NCBI GenBank assembly: GCA_045837725.1
Contig: JBEWZL010000080.1
Coordinates: 1-64,000, forward strand
Reading direction: 5' to 3'
DNA: 64,000 nucleotides
Origin: Vermamoeba vermiformis
Taxonomy: Eukaryota; Tubulinea; Echinamoebida
Within the stretch, counting starts at the first letter, position 1. Each line of letters opens with the position of its first letter. The position numbers were made by a program, and so were the translations under genes. The notes below the pieces were generated by a model. It searched no databases. It was not told the DNA's origin and worked only from the letters and a program-made list of their open reading frames with translations. Shown here one piece after another: positions 35,788 through 46,195 of the stretch.

Positions 35788-36870
35788 GTATAAAGTACAA
35801 TTAATTTTAGATGTGTCGCCCGCTTTTAGATCTGATAGCGAACAATTGGACCTTGGGATAAAATGCGCTTATAGTCAGAGGATACGCAGTACGGCTATGT
35901 AAGTAATGGACTTAACTGTCTTAATGTGAAAGCTTGTTGACAACAAATCTGATCAAATGCTCCGCAGATCCGTGGACTGTGCCGAAAGAACAATAGGTAC
36001 TTCATTAATATTAATACGATTTGCCGCCGCAGCGTAGGTTCGAACACTTAATGGCATTAGAAAAATTGGCACATCTGATCTGTCTGTAGGTACACCCAAT
36101 TGAAGGAAGTGAATAAGAACAGCGGTTCTAGCATCAAACTGCGTATAATTGCGTTACATACTTGTGACAGTTGCAGGTGAATGCTTGTATTTGTCCGCAG
36201 ATATTTTTTGTTTTTTTCGTAACATTTTAACTCCGATGTTAGGCAGGTGACAGTTGTTGCAATATTCAATTAGAGTACCCGCGAGTCTATTTTCAAAGTT
36301 GCTTTTAAAAGCAACTTTGAGCCAACGGCGATGCTAGATCGAAAAAGTCCGTTCCGCAATTACTTCTCCACTTGACTGGCCCGTAGCGACCCTTATAAGG
36401 ATAATGTTGGACTAGGTACGTGCAAAATATTGCATTCAATTGACGAAATCTCGGCTGCTACACAACATTTGCGGTACTTGCGATTGATATATTGTGCGAG
36501 TATTCTAAAGATCAGTTCGCGTAATACTGATTCTTACTGCAATAAGAACTACTTCGAATCAAATTTGTTTAAATTCATTCGAAATTTTCGGGTGTACAAA
36601 AAAATTTGCGGTGATCCCGAAAATACATACGAATCAGTGAACCGCGAATTAATCCTACAATCTATGGATTATAATTAATTGTATTCCACCTCGGATAGCA
36701 ATCTGACGGCGTAGCAATGAAGTTTGTGTTTTTATCCGTTTCACAATTTTTGGCGCGGCAATGTTACCTCTCATACCCTTGTTATTTAATATTAAAGAAA
36801 CGTTCATCGACCTAATCAACTTTTATTTGAGTTTAATAGGAACTGATTTGCAATCGGATCGCAAAAAAGT
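35788..36870. other. Intergenic, with a perfect palindrome
   Basis: About 1.1 kb between copy C and the minus-strand GPI protein. One 82-codon frame (36430-36678, plus) is open but shows no motif, signal peptide or splice context. It holds the 28-bp palindrome at 36293-36320. Nothing else recognised. Confidence 0.4.
36293..36320. repeat. Perfect 28-bp palindrome
   Basis: TCAAAGTTGCTTTT is followed directly by its exact reverse complement, giving a spacer-free 28-bp palindrome in an intergenic region. It could form a cruciform or hairpin, be the mark of a replication or integration event, or bind a dimeric protein. No flanking element was found. Confidence 0.6.
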
Positions 36871-37640
36871 TTAGAGCAACAAAGCTACAACAGACAGAAG
36901 TCCGCTAGCGGCCAAAGCGGCAGCAGAGGAGGCCTTAGGAGCGGCAGTAGGGTGAGTGGGGGTAGTGGGGGTAGTGGGGGCGGTGGGAGTTGCAGTGGTG
37001 GGCTCGGCGGTGGGCTCAGCGACAGGAGCGGCTTCTTCTTGGCATTGAGTCAAGGCAAAGTTGTAGCCAGCAATGCCAGAAGAGGTGCAAGTGTAAGTGT
37101 TGTTGAAGTTGGAAACAACAGCGCTGGTGGTGCAAGTAGTGGAGCTCACGGCACTGGCACCATCGGTAGGGGCAACATTGACGATAGATGAAGTGTTGCT
37201 AGAGCAAGATCCGAGGTCGGCAGCCAAGAAAGAAGAAGTGGGAGCTTGAGGATTTGGGGTGAAGATGAAGCAAGTATCAGGCATACCAGCGAGCCAAGCA
37301 CCAGCATTAGCGCAACCATCGTCCCAGAGGCTTGCAACAACCCAGGAAGGAGAGAATGCGGGAACAGCGGTAGCGGAGCAATTCTGTAAGTAGAAGTGAC
37401 CAGAACCAGCGCCGAATTGAGTGCAAGTGGTGACGTCGGCAGTGCATCCCTAATAAATAAAAAGTGAGATCGCAAAACCAAAAATTTGGTCAGATTTGTA
37501 CATACGGTGGTAACGGTGTTCACGTATTGACCAACAAGAGCAGTGCAATTATCGTTGGAGTAGATGCTGGTGACAGCAAACGTAGTCTGGGCCATAGCGG
37601 AGGCGGCGAAGAGAGCAATCAAAGCAATAACGAACTTCAT
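36871..37640 (-). CDS. Secreted GPI-anchored protein with Thr/Pro-rich stem
   Basis: Two exons, 37506-37640 and 36871-37449, give 237 residues. A clear signal peptide (MKFVIALIALFAASAMA) is followed by a cysteine-containing domain of about 150 residues (SIYSNDNCTALV; CTADVTTCTQFGAGSGHFYL; DDGCANAGAWLAGMPDTC; TCTSSGIAGYNFALTQC). Then comes a stem of Thr-Pro and Ala-Pro repeats and a hydrophobic tail (AALAASGLLSVVALLL), the usual layout of a GPI-anchored wall or coat protein. GC-rich, biased codon use suggests high expression. It lies between copies C and D but sh shares no sequence with them. The family is not recognised. Confidence 0.7.
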
Positions 37641-38379
37641 TGTCAATAACTTGTAGCGTGTGCTGTTGATTGAATTGTATGAGGTAGATGAAATGAAAAG
37701 ATTCGCCGCGATGGTTTTTATGCCTGCGGGCCACGTGTACGATGTGATTGTAAATTTAGTAAAAAGTACCCAAATTTCAATGTGAAACATTTTGAAGCCT
37801 TGATGACAGGTCGCCGAAAACATTGAAATAATATATAAGGAGATAAATCATATACTGTCCAATAAAAGGTCCTATTGTCGTCGTGCATCTTCTGCTTCTG
37901 AATAACTTGTGAAAATAGAATTCAATCTTTTTAAAAGAATTGCCTAATATGAGCAATTTCCTTGATCCAAGCTATCAAATAATGAGACGACGTTGATTGA
38001 GTTCGGGTCACTCCTAGTATACTTTCAAAAAAGTGCTGCAGAATGAGTTTATGGAGATCTGTCGAAATCACAACGTTGGATCGCGCAGGACAATCCCGTG
38101 AAGCGACATACATTGCACGATTACGCGCGGACCAACTAAATAGAAGAATATCAACGAAACCGTGCCGAAAACTCAGAAATCGCATTTATTGGACGGAATT
38201 GTCGGATTTGTTTCAAGAGTTTGCTTTTTTTTATCGATTAATGGCGGAATGTTGAAAGATATTGTAAACACAGTCCAGACAAAGAGGTAATCTGGAAGTA
38301 ATCTCCCTCGAAACTTTTTTGGATCTCTTCCAACTTTCTTACCCACCTTGTTTCGAACCTCTAATCTGAAATATCACCC
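37641..38379. other. Divergent intergenic region, no gene seen
   Basis: Between the GPI protein start (minus) and copy D start (plus). A 70-codon plus-strand frame at 38043-38255 lacks any supporting feature. A CACGTG word lies at about 37733, near the GPI gene. Presumably two promoters. Confidence 0.45.
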
Positions 38380-39599
38380 ATGCGTACGTATAATCAGTGT
38401 TTTATCGCAGCGGGACTACTCATTGCAGTGATCTCTATCGCGAACGGAGCCGAAGTGCTTGCTAACTCAGGTTATCCGTGCCTGGGTGGAAACGCGCAGA
38501 GAACATACAAAATCGATAGGAATGTAAGTAATATTGCAGCTTGCTATTCGATTAACCGCTTTTTTGTGCACGATAATAAATATTGCTTTAATATTCGTGC
38601 TAATTCTCCACGCTGTTTAATAATTGCTAAACGTGTGTTTAAAAATAGTAAATTGGATATTTATACTAATTTTATTAGTTTCATTGTCCGGCGCAGACCA
38701 ACGGAAGGTCAACAGTTTTGAATGTTGCCTGGATTTGGCCGCCAGATAACTTTGACTTCGATTTCGTCAGTACTGAAATTACTACGGATGCGGAGGTAAA
38801 AATAATTTCCTACGATTACCGTTTATATCAAAGTTTAATTTTAATTTTAAAGGATCACATCTACGTACAAGGAAAAAATGCGACGACTAATATAATTTAT
38901 CGAGTACACTTCGAGAATGGAACATTATCGACTACTGATAGCGGGTATAATAATGTTCTAAATATCACCGTGATATTAATTTTTTGGTACCAAAAGGTAT
39001 ATTCCGACGGGGGATCCGCCAGCTTCCCTCACTCACGTTGCTAATGGATTTATGTACATGGCCTCGGCAACATGGTCTGAATACGTAGAAGAAAGTTCAA
39101 TGAGCGCATTTGTTACAGCGTCGCATACCGTGGCTGCTACGAAACCCTCGTCGTACGTGCCCTTCGGCAAGTATATGCTCAGATCCAACGTGGGAGCGGT
39201 CGCAGTTAATGATTATTCCTTGACCTACTGGGACTCTAATGTGCATTTGTTCGACACCAATGCTCCGAACTACCAAGAGGGCCGACCTATTGAGGTCGTA
39301 ATAGGGTCCAACGCGACCTCGGAATTTTGCATTGTTGTCACGGACAGAAGTCCATTCCCAGAATACCCTATTCACTCAGATAGTACGCCCCCTCTAGTTG
39401 CTACCGGAGGTACCTCACCGCCAGTTCGCGCTTGGTTCGAAGACGGACTATTTTACGTTCTTGGTACACAATCTTTTTTGGTTGTAGACGTGCGTAACAA
39501 CTTCTAGCGAAGTTATCATCTCACATTTTTTCTTTTTTTAGTGGTCTAATAGCTCTAATAATATCGATTATTCTCTTAATGGCGGCATCGATGGCCTTT

Positions 39600-39607
39600 C
39601 TAAAGAT
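39600..39607. repeat. Left 8-bp target-site duplication CTAAAGAT
   Basis: CTAAAGAT directly precedes the left inverted repeat of the 10.4-kb insertion and is repeated exactly at 50009-50016 after the right one. It belongs to copy D coding sequence (S-K-D), which shows that the insertion duplicated it. Confidence 0.85.
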
Positions 39608-39680
39608 GGTAGGAAGTTTTAACGCGTGACAACGTGGAATAAAAAACTTTTGTAAAAGATTTGCAAAAGATTTGCAAAAG
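39608..39680 (+). repeat. Left terminal inverted repeat of the DNA transposon
   Basis: 73 bp, beginning GGTAGGAAG, matching the reverse complement of 49936-50008 at about 68 positions. The inner part holds repeated TTTGCAAAAGA. Confidence 0.85.
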
Positions 39681-40217
39681 ATTACCAAATCTTTGGACCA
39701 ACGAAACAAAACTTTTGCTTTATTCAAACAATTCTTTTGACAACGAATAAACGAGTTTTTTCACGTAATTTTTGCTTATTGTGAAAGCACTCTAGAACTA
39801 AGTGCGAGATTAAGTCCTTCTGCGTTGCTGTGCGTAAATTATTGTCCTTCAAGTATTGTCGCAGCTCTTCAACGTCGGCGGAATTGACTGCCTTTGACTT
39901 GAACAATTGTGGTTGAAACCCGTTGTTACGCAACTGTTCAAACGTTGACGAGTCGGTGGTATGACTAACGAAGAATAATTTTGCAGGCAGCTGGTCAAAT
40001 TGGTCGGCCAAGAAAAGGAGTTCCGCACGCGCTTTTTCCGTTGGTGCTAACTTGCTGCGAGTAACGCTATAACAGGGGTTAGAGAGGTACTCGATGTTAA
40101 ATTATTTCTACGCACCTTGCATTATAATTGAGTACGCAGTGCTTAACAATTATGAGGTTCAATTCGAAAGAAATGTTTCCACTAATTTGCTGTGCCATTA
40201 CGGATAGATAATGGTGC

Positions 40218-40389
40218 TGTGACACAACGCCTACATCGCGTGCTGTGGATTATCCCACCAGGATTTAGATTTGTGATTCGTCACGTGCTCGTGACATGTC
40301 TTGTACTTTTCTTTATAAATAAATACTCGTTCTATTCTACTCGAGAGTGCACGACTATTGCTCTTTATTTAAATCATAGTTACATCACA
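40218..40389 (+). repeat. 5' LTR
   Basis: 172 bp, identical by eye to 46024-46195, with TGTGA/TCACA ends and a TATAAATA promoter-like run in the middle. Confidence 0.92.
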
Positions 40390-40421
40390 TTTGGCGACAC
40401 CTATCGAAACGAACTTTTGCG

Positions 40422-41879
40422 ATGGCGGACAAACTTCTGAAGTCTGCCACAGAGGCCGCTAACCGACACAGTGGCACAACCACCTCTAGTGGTCGTCGTG
40501 TTTCTCGCTTTGCCCCGGAGACTAGAACCCTGGACGACGACGTACCAATGACCGATTCAAATAACGGTACCCCGAAAGAGACTGAATCGAAGGCTAATCT
40601 GGAGTTCTTGACAAACGTCTTTACGCCTGTCAAACCCGATTACCAACCCCTTCGTAACAATAACAATCTGGACGGGTTTAACGTCGGAAACAGAGTCCAA
40701 GAGACGAGTTCCTTCGTTTCTGAAGATCGCGAGTCTAAGGAGGAGAGATCCACCGAAGATCGCGCTCCCAAACGCAGAATCTTGCAAGAGGATGACGATC
40801 GCCAAGCGGTCGATCATGATCAAGAGAGATTCCGCTTTGACCCAGGACTCTTCGCCCAGCGTGCTAACCTCATGCAGCTCGAGATCATGAAGTCCATTAC
40901 TGAGCGTCTTGCGTCAATTTCTGAGCCAGCGGTAACCTTCACGGTACCAGCAGATCTTCCTGTTTTCCGCGGCGACGACGAAAAAGACGACATGATGTTT
41001 GAAGAGTGGATTGAAGAAATGATCAGTCACGCGCGCATCAGCAACCTAAAAGAAGACGCTGTTTGCCAAACTTTGCTCCGAAAGTTGGAACAGCCCGCTA
41101 AAGGCCGTATTCTCGACACCAAGCCAGCTGATCGCGACAACCTGGACAAGCTCGTTAAATTGCTCTACGAGTTCTTTGGTAGCACGAAAGAGAAAGTAGC
41201 AGCTAAAATCCGAGAAATCAACGACAATCCTCAAAAGGAAAACGAAACCGGAACTGCTTACTTAAACAGGACAGCGAAGGCGTATCGATACGTCAAAACT
41301 GCTCCTGAAGACAAGTTGATTTTGCTCCTCACGAACGTTCAAAAGTCCTACGCTAAAGCTATCCGCAAGTGCACTGGTTACGAAGAGGCCGTCAAAACGA
41401 TCATCCGCAAAGACGAAGAAGACAAGATCTTGACCCGTCAAACGAAGGCGACCATCAACACCGTTCATGGGCATCAATCCTACGACCAGGAGAACACCGC
41501 TTGCCGAGATCAGATCCAATATCTCAAGGATAAGTTATTCGAGATTGCAAAATCCTTAAATTCCAACGGATCTCCCAAATTTGGAAATTCTAAATTTAAC
41601 CAGAATTCAAATTCTAACTCTTCGGTTAAAACCTACCGATGCTCCGTGCATCAGGTGGACACGCATACAGATGCTCAATGCCGTGCCCAAAAGCGCAACA
41701 ACAAGGGAGGCAAGAAGTTCAACAACAACAACAACAGATCTAAGTGGGCCAAGACCAGCAAGGCCATCGAAGATCTCGGGACGCGCGTCGAGAAGGCTAT
41801 CAACGCAATCGAACAAGCCAGTGCCAAGGTCATACCTGGGCCGAATACTGACGCGAATTCGGCGCAAGCAAAAAAATAG
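40422..41879 (+). CDS. Gag-like protein of the Ty3/gypsy element
   Basis: An open frame of 485 codons starting 33 bp after the 5' LTR. The centre resembles retrotransposon gag capsid segments (FEEWIEEMISHARISNL ... ARIL/GRIL-type turn ... YEFFGSTKEKVA), and the C-terminal part is Asn/Lys-rich and basic, suited to nucleic-acid binding. A single Cys/His group (YRCSVHQVDTHTDAQC) stands in place of a classical zinc knuckle. Described only as part of the fossil element. Confidence 0.8.
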   Translation: MADKLLKSATEAANRHSGTTTSSGRRVSRFAPETRTLDDDVPMTDSNNGTPKETESKANLEFLTNVFTPVKPDYQPLRNNNNLDGFNVGNRVQETSSFVSEDRESKEERSTEDRAPKRRILQEDDDRQAVDHDQERFRFDPGLFAQRANLMQLEIMKSITERLASISEPAVTFTVPADLPVFRGDDEKDDMMFEEWIEEMISHARISNLKEDAVCQTLLRKLEQPAKGRILDTKPADRDNLDKLVKLLYEFFGSTKEKVAAKIREINDNPQKENETGTAYLNRTAKAYRYVKTAPEDKLILLLTNVQKSYAKAIRKCTGYEEAVKTIIRKDEEDKILTRQTKATINTVHGHQSYDQENTACRDQIQYLKDKLFEIAKSLNSNGSPKFGNSKFNQNSNSNSSVKTYRCSVHQVDTHTDAQCRAQKRNNKGGKKFNNNNNRSKWAKTSKAIEDLGTRVEKAINAIEQASAKVIPGPNTDANSAQAKK

Positions 41880-41995
41880 ATGGTGGCAGCGATGCCGACT
41901 CCATCGCTGCTATCTCCGCAGAGTCAACACCCCCACCTAGCACTACCACCCCGGCCTACTCACCCATACGGATATCTGATCGAGATGTCCTGGCC

Positions 41996-44900
41996 ATGAT
42001 CGACACGGGAGCTGGATTTACCCTGGCCGATCATACGTTCGTTTCAACCCTCTCACCCCCGCCAACCTACTTTCATTGCCCTCTCGCTCTTGAAGCCGCC
42101 AACAAGTCTTCTATTGTTGTGCGTGGCTTCACTCATCTACCGCTCCTCATCGCTGGATTTCGAGTCACCGTACCTTTCATCGTAACAGAAGGTCTCTCTA
42201 CTGACGTGATCATAGGTAACGATACTCTTAAATTAATAGGCGCGACTTTAAGTTACACCAAGCGCATTATCAAAACTAAATTTGGAAATACGTCACTAAT
42301 ATGTCAAAAACCAATGTCAAAAATCTTTTTCATTACCCGGCGAATTTTATGTCCGGAAGATATTGAATTTCCACCGCGATCTGGAACACACTTCGCGGTG
42401 CCAGTTAATTCTGTTAAAAATTCTAGCGAAGACCCACCTCTGCAAGATGAGGCCATCGTTTCATTCGAGCCGTCACCAAAGGTCTTGTCCGACACCAGCT
42501 TACGCGTAGCAGGAACGCTCGACACGATTCTTGACGGCACCATAATGATCAACATGGCAAATCCAACGGAGTTTCCGATCACGCTAAAGAAGGGTACCCC
42601 GCTAGGACGCCTATCTCCGGCATTCGAACCGGAGCCGGTAAATTTTATAACACAACCTACTAGTGACAAATTACCACCCGCTTCTTCCATGTCAGACGAG
42701 GAATTTTTAGATCAATTTCCTTTTGATCCAAATCTGACATCGGAACAATTAAAAATTACAAAGGAGACATTATTAGAGTTTAGAGATAGATTTTTAAGCG
42801 AAATTAGAACTACTGATATTCTACAGACTGAAGTTCAACATCGGATCTTCACCGCTCCTGGTGAGATCGTGCAACGACAACCCTATACATACGGTCCTGA
42901 AGAACGTAAGATCATCGACGAAGAAGTGGACCGTATGCTCGCTAGCAACATCATTCGACCTTCAACATCACCTTGGGCCTCACCTGTTGTCCTTGTTCGT
43001 AAAAAGGACGGATCAATCCGCTTCTGCATCGACTACCGCGGGTTGAATCGTATCACTCGACGTGATATGTACCCCTTGCCGCGCCTGGATCACACCATCG
43101 ACTCGCTCTCAGGAATGCTTTGGTTTTCAACGATGGATTGCGTGTCCGGTTACTGGCAGATCTTAATGGACTCGCTCGACATCCCCAAGACTGCTTTCGT
43201 CACTCACCGTGGTCTACATGAGTTCACTGTCATGCCTTTTGGTCTCGTCAACGCTCCAATGACTTTCCAACGCTCCATGGACATCATTCTCTCGGGTCTC
43301 AAGTACGAGATGTGCCTCGTCTATCTCGACGACATCATCGTGTTTGGAAGAACATTTGAAGAACACATCAGCAATCTACGTACTGTCCTCACTCGTCTGC
43401 GTCAACACAACATCTACCTCAAGCCCAAGAAGTGCAGGTTCTCGCAACGCTCCATCACGTTCCTTGGCCATCGGATCTCTGCCGAAGGAGTCACTACAAC
43501 GCCCGACAAGGTCAAGGCCATTCTGGAGTTCCCTGTGCCGAAGAATGCCACCGATGTTCGCTCCTTCTGCGGTCTTGTCAACTTCTACAGATCGCACATC
43601 AAAGACATCGCGACGTTGCAAGCACCCTTGAATAAAATCATGGGGAAAAGCGCCACGTGGAGCTGGTCCGACGATTGCCAAAAAGCTTTCGAAGGATTAA
43701 AAACGGCTCTGGCGAGCGCCCCCGTGCTTGGGTTGCCTGACTACTCGCTCCCCTTCACCCTCACCACCGACGCTTCCAACGATGGTATTGGTGCTATCCT
43801 CTCTCAACAACTCGACGGTATTAACAAGCCGCCTCGTGTCATAGCCTACTTTTCCCGTAAGTTAAACCCCGCCGAGAAAAACTACGGCATTACGGAGAAA
43901 GAGGCTTTGGCAGTCGTTCAATCCGTGCTCCACTTTCGTCCCTACCTCTACGGTCGCCGCTTCACAGTCATCACAGATCATCAAGCCCTCGTGTTCCTTC
44001 ATGCCAACCGCGCTCCAACAGGACGACTTGCCCGATGGCAGGCCGCCTTGATGGAGTTCGATTATGACATTGTCTATCGCCCTGGTTCAGCCAACGCCAA
44101 CGCTGACGCTCTCTCGCGTTACCCGTGCCCTGCTCCAGTCGTTGAGGCCCTCTACACGATCAACTCGCCCGACACATTCAACACGCCGCCTCAGCCTTGG
44201 AGTGAAGAAGAAATCATCGTCGCTCAAGAAGAAGATGAAGACATCAGCCCTTTGCTTCACTATATTCGAGATGGAATCGTGCCCACAGAAGATCTCAAGA
44301 GATTTCAAGCCATCAATCATCGCAAGGAATTTGCCATCGTCAACAACGTCCTATATCGTCTCTCGCCGCATCCTCTACTCAAGACTACAACTAGACAGCT
44401 CGTGCTCCCCGCCAAGTTCCGTTCCCGAGTGCTACACCTTCATCATGACACGCCCCTAGGTGCCCACTTTGGTTTCAACAAGCTCTACTATCGTCTCAAG
44501 CAAGAGTTCTACTGGCCGTCAATGGCTACCGATGCCCTCAACTACGTCAAGACCTGTACTGCCTGCAACGCTTACAAGACGCCCGTCGACAAGCCCATCG
44601 GAGATCTACAGAACCTCGTAGCTACTGAGCCCTTCGACATCATCGGAATTGACCTCGTCGGTCCCCTGCCTGCGACTAAGAAGCACAAGTTCAAGTACAT
44701 TCTCGTGATTCAAGACCTGTTCTCCAAATGGGTCGAGGCCTTCCCAATCAAGAGTAAAGACGCCCAACACATCGCCCAGATCATCATCAACGAAGTAGTC
44801 TGCCGCTTTGGCTCCCCGCGACAAATTCTCTCGGACTGTGGCAAGGAGTTCGACAACCGCATCATGGCTGAAGTGTGTAAAGTAATTGGCAGCGTTAAGA

Positions 44901-46006
44901 TTCGTACCAGTGGTTATCACCCGCAGACTAACGGTCAAGTTGAGCGTTTCAACAAGACGCTCCTCGCTTCAATTCGCCCGTTCATCAAAGAAGAAGGACA
45001 ACAAGACTGGCATCGCTTCATTCCGCAACTGCTCTTCGCGTATCGCACTGCCTATCATCAGAGTATCAAGACCTCGCCCTTCGAACTGCTGTTTGGCCGC
45101 ATTGCTCGCTCCCCGCTCAACTCAGGACTCATTCGCCCCGACACAGACCTGCTCGTCATGCCCGACACCTACGCTGCTGAAGTTTCTGGCCATTTCCTAG
45201 ACGCCTACGACATCGTACGACAACACATCGGATCTGCCCACGTGAAGATGCAACGCCTCTACAACAAGACTCGCCGCGACTTCTCATATCAGGTTGGAGA
45301 CTATGTGTGGCTACAATTGCGCCCCAAAGCCAATAAGAAGAAGAAACTCTCGCCCCAGTACGCCGGTCCCTACGTCATTCTCAACAAAGTCTCAGATCTC
45401 GTCTACAAGATCACCGACGCCGCCTACAAGGAGAAGAAGAAGAAGATCGTCAACATCAATCGACTCAAGCCCTACCTGTCCCGTGAAGATATTGAACCAA
45501 CGTCAAATGATGCCGCCGATCCAACTCCCGATCCACAAGAACCTGACACCGATGACTTCGAGGATGAGTCGGTGCCAGATATCGAGGAGGAGGAAGAAAC
45601 TGATGACGTTCTCAGTCATTCTGCTGATCAAGCTCTCGATCAAGCTTCCGCTCAAGTCCCGCTCTTCGACTTAGACCAGCCTACGCCGCCTACTCGCTCT
45701 GCTCGCTCTTCGCGACGCCTGGCTAACGCAGATTCCCACTTCCAAGACCTGTTCAACGCGCTCGCTAATCTCCGCGACACGTTCGAAGCTACGCCTAGCT
45801 ACTCGCTCAACGCACTCAAGACTCAACTCACAAGTCTACTCACCGCTGGATCACCCTTCGTGCGCTCTACACGACTTCACTCCCGCTTCGCAAAGGAAAT
45901 CAGCTCTCTCAGCTCGCGCTTCAACGCGATCTTCTTCCTGCATCGCCTCACCGAAGACTTCAACAACGAATTCAAGTTCGACTTGGAGAAATCGTCCAAG
46001 GCCTAA
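41996..46006 (+). CDS. Pol polyprotein of the Ty3/gypsy element
   Basis: An open frame of 1336 codons in a different frame from Gag, as in many members of the family, which use frameshifting or similar recoding. Parts in order: aspartic protease (MIDTGAGFTLAD), reverse transcriptase with VYLDDIIVF, RNase H with TDASNDGIGAIL, an HHCC zinc region, the integrase core (IGIDLVGPLP, SDCGKEF) and an acidic C-terminal tail. I see no chromodomain. Confidence 0.9.
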   Translation: MIDTGAGFTLADHTFVSTLSPPPTYFHCPLALEAANKSSIVVRGFTHLPLLIAGFRVTVPFIVTEGLSTDVIIGNDTLKLIGATLSYTKRIIKTKFGNTSLICQKPMSKIFFITRRILCPEDIEFPPRSGTHFAVPVNSVKNSSEDPPLQDEAIVSFEPSPKVLSDTSLRVAGTLDTILDGTIMINMANPTEFPITLKKGTPLGRLSPAFEPEPVNFITQPTSDKLPPASSMSDEEFLDQFPFDPNLTSEQLKITKETLLEFRDRFLSEIRTTDILQTEVQHRIFTAPGEIVQRQPYTYGPEERKIIDEEVDRMLASNIIRPSTSPWASPVVLVRKKDGSIRFCIDYRGLNRITRRDMYPLPRLDHTIDSLSGMLWFSTMDCVSGYWQILMDSLDIPKTAFVTHRGLHEFTVMPFGLVNAPMTFQRSMDIILSGLKYEMCLVYLDDIIVFGRTFEEHISNLRTVLTRLRQHNIYLKPKKCRFSQRSITFLGHRISAEGVTTTPDKVKAILEFPVPKNATDVRSFCGLVNFYRSHIKDIATLQAPLNKIMGKSATWSWSDDCQKAFEGLKTALASAPVLGLPDYSLPFTLTTDASNDGIGAILSQQLDGINKPPRVIAYFSRKLNPAEKNYGITEKEALAVVQSVLHFRPYLYGRRFTVITDHQALVFLHANRAPTGRLARWQAALMEFDYDIVYRPGSANANADALSRYPCPAPVVEALYTINSPDTFNTPPQPWSEEEIIVAQEEDEDISPLLHYIRDGIVPTEDLKRFQAINHRKEFAIVNNVLYRLSPHPLLKTTTRQLVLPAKFRSRVLHLHHDTPLGAHFGFNKLYYRLKQEFYWPSMATDALNYVKTCTACNAYKTPVDKPIGDLQNLVATEPFDIIGIDLVGPLPATKKHKFKYILVIQDLFSKWVEAFPIKSKDAQHIAQIIINEVVCRFGSPRQILSDCGKEFDNRIMAEVCKVIGSVKIRTSGYHPQTNGQVERFNKTLLASIRPFIKEEGQQDWHRFIPQLLFAYRTAYHQSIKTSPFELLFGRIARSPLNSGLIRPDTDLLVMPDTYAAEVSGHFLDAYDIVRQHIGSAHVKMQRLYNKTRRDFSYQVGDYVWLQLRPKANKKKKLSPQYAGPYVILNKVSDLVYKITDAAYKEKKKKIVNINRLKPYLSREDIEPTSNDAADPTPDPQEPDTDDFEDESVPDIEEEEETDDVLSHSADQALDQASAQVPLFDLDQPTPPTRSARSSRRLANADSHFQDLFNALANLRDTFEATPSYSLNALKTQLTSLLTAGSPFVRSTRLHSRFAKEISSLSSRFNAIFFLHRLTEDFNNEFKFDLEKSSKA

Positions 46007-46023
46007 TTTAAAGCGGAGGGAAA

Positions 46024-46195
46024 TGTGACACAACGCCTACATCGCGTGCTGTGGATTATCCCACCAGGATTTAGATTTGTGATTCGTCACGTGCTCGTGA
46101 CATGTCTTGTACTTTTCTTTATAAATAAATACTCGTTCTATTCTACTCGAGAGTGCACGACTATTGCTCTTTATTTAAATCATAGTTACATCACA
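46024..46195 (+). repeat. 3' LTR
   Basis: 172 bp, identical by eye to the 5' LTR, preceded by a polypurine tract and followed by the 4-bp target duplication GTGC. Confidence 0.92.

Larger units (their letters stand above)
40218..46195 (+). mobile_element. Ty3/gypsy LTR retrotransposon, looks whole and young
   Basis: Flanked by identical 172-bp LTRs (40218-40389 and 46024-46195) that begin TGTGA and end TCACA, with a 4-bp target duplication GTGC on each side (40214-40217, 46196-46199). A TGG-starting primer-binding-site-like sequence follows the left LTR within two bases, and a purine-rich tract (GCGGAGGGAAA) precedes the right LTR. Two long frames, Gag then Pol in another frame, follow the family's usual plan. 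The order protease, reverse transcriptase, RNase H, integrase places it in Ty3/gypsy. It lies inside the transposase gene of the TIR transposon. Identical LTRs indicate a very recent insertion. Confidence 0.92.

Noticed and set aside
36030-36060. GGTTCGAAC box suggesting a tRNA gene
   Set aside because: No matching acceptor, D-arm or anticodon arm can be folded upstream; it is only a chance T-loop-like word.
36952-37823. Gly/Ser-rich plus-strand frame and a 225-codon minus-strand frame over the GPI gene
   Set aside because: The first is the antisense of the Thr/Pro stem; the second is the wrong frame of the same exons and lacks the Cys pattern.
40557-45200. Many minus-strand and shifted frames across the LTR element
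   Set aside because: They are shadows of the Gag and Pol frames caused by the GC-rich coding bias there.
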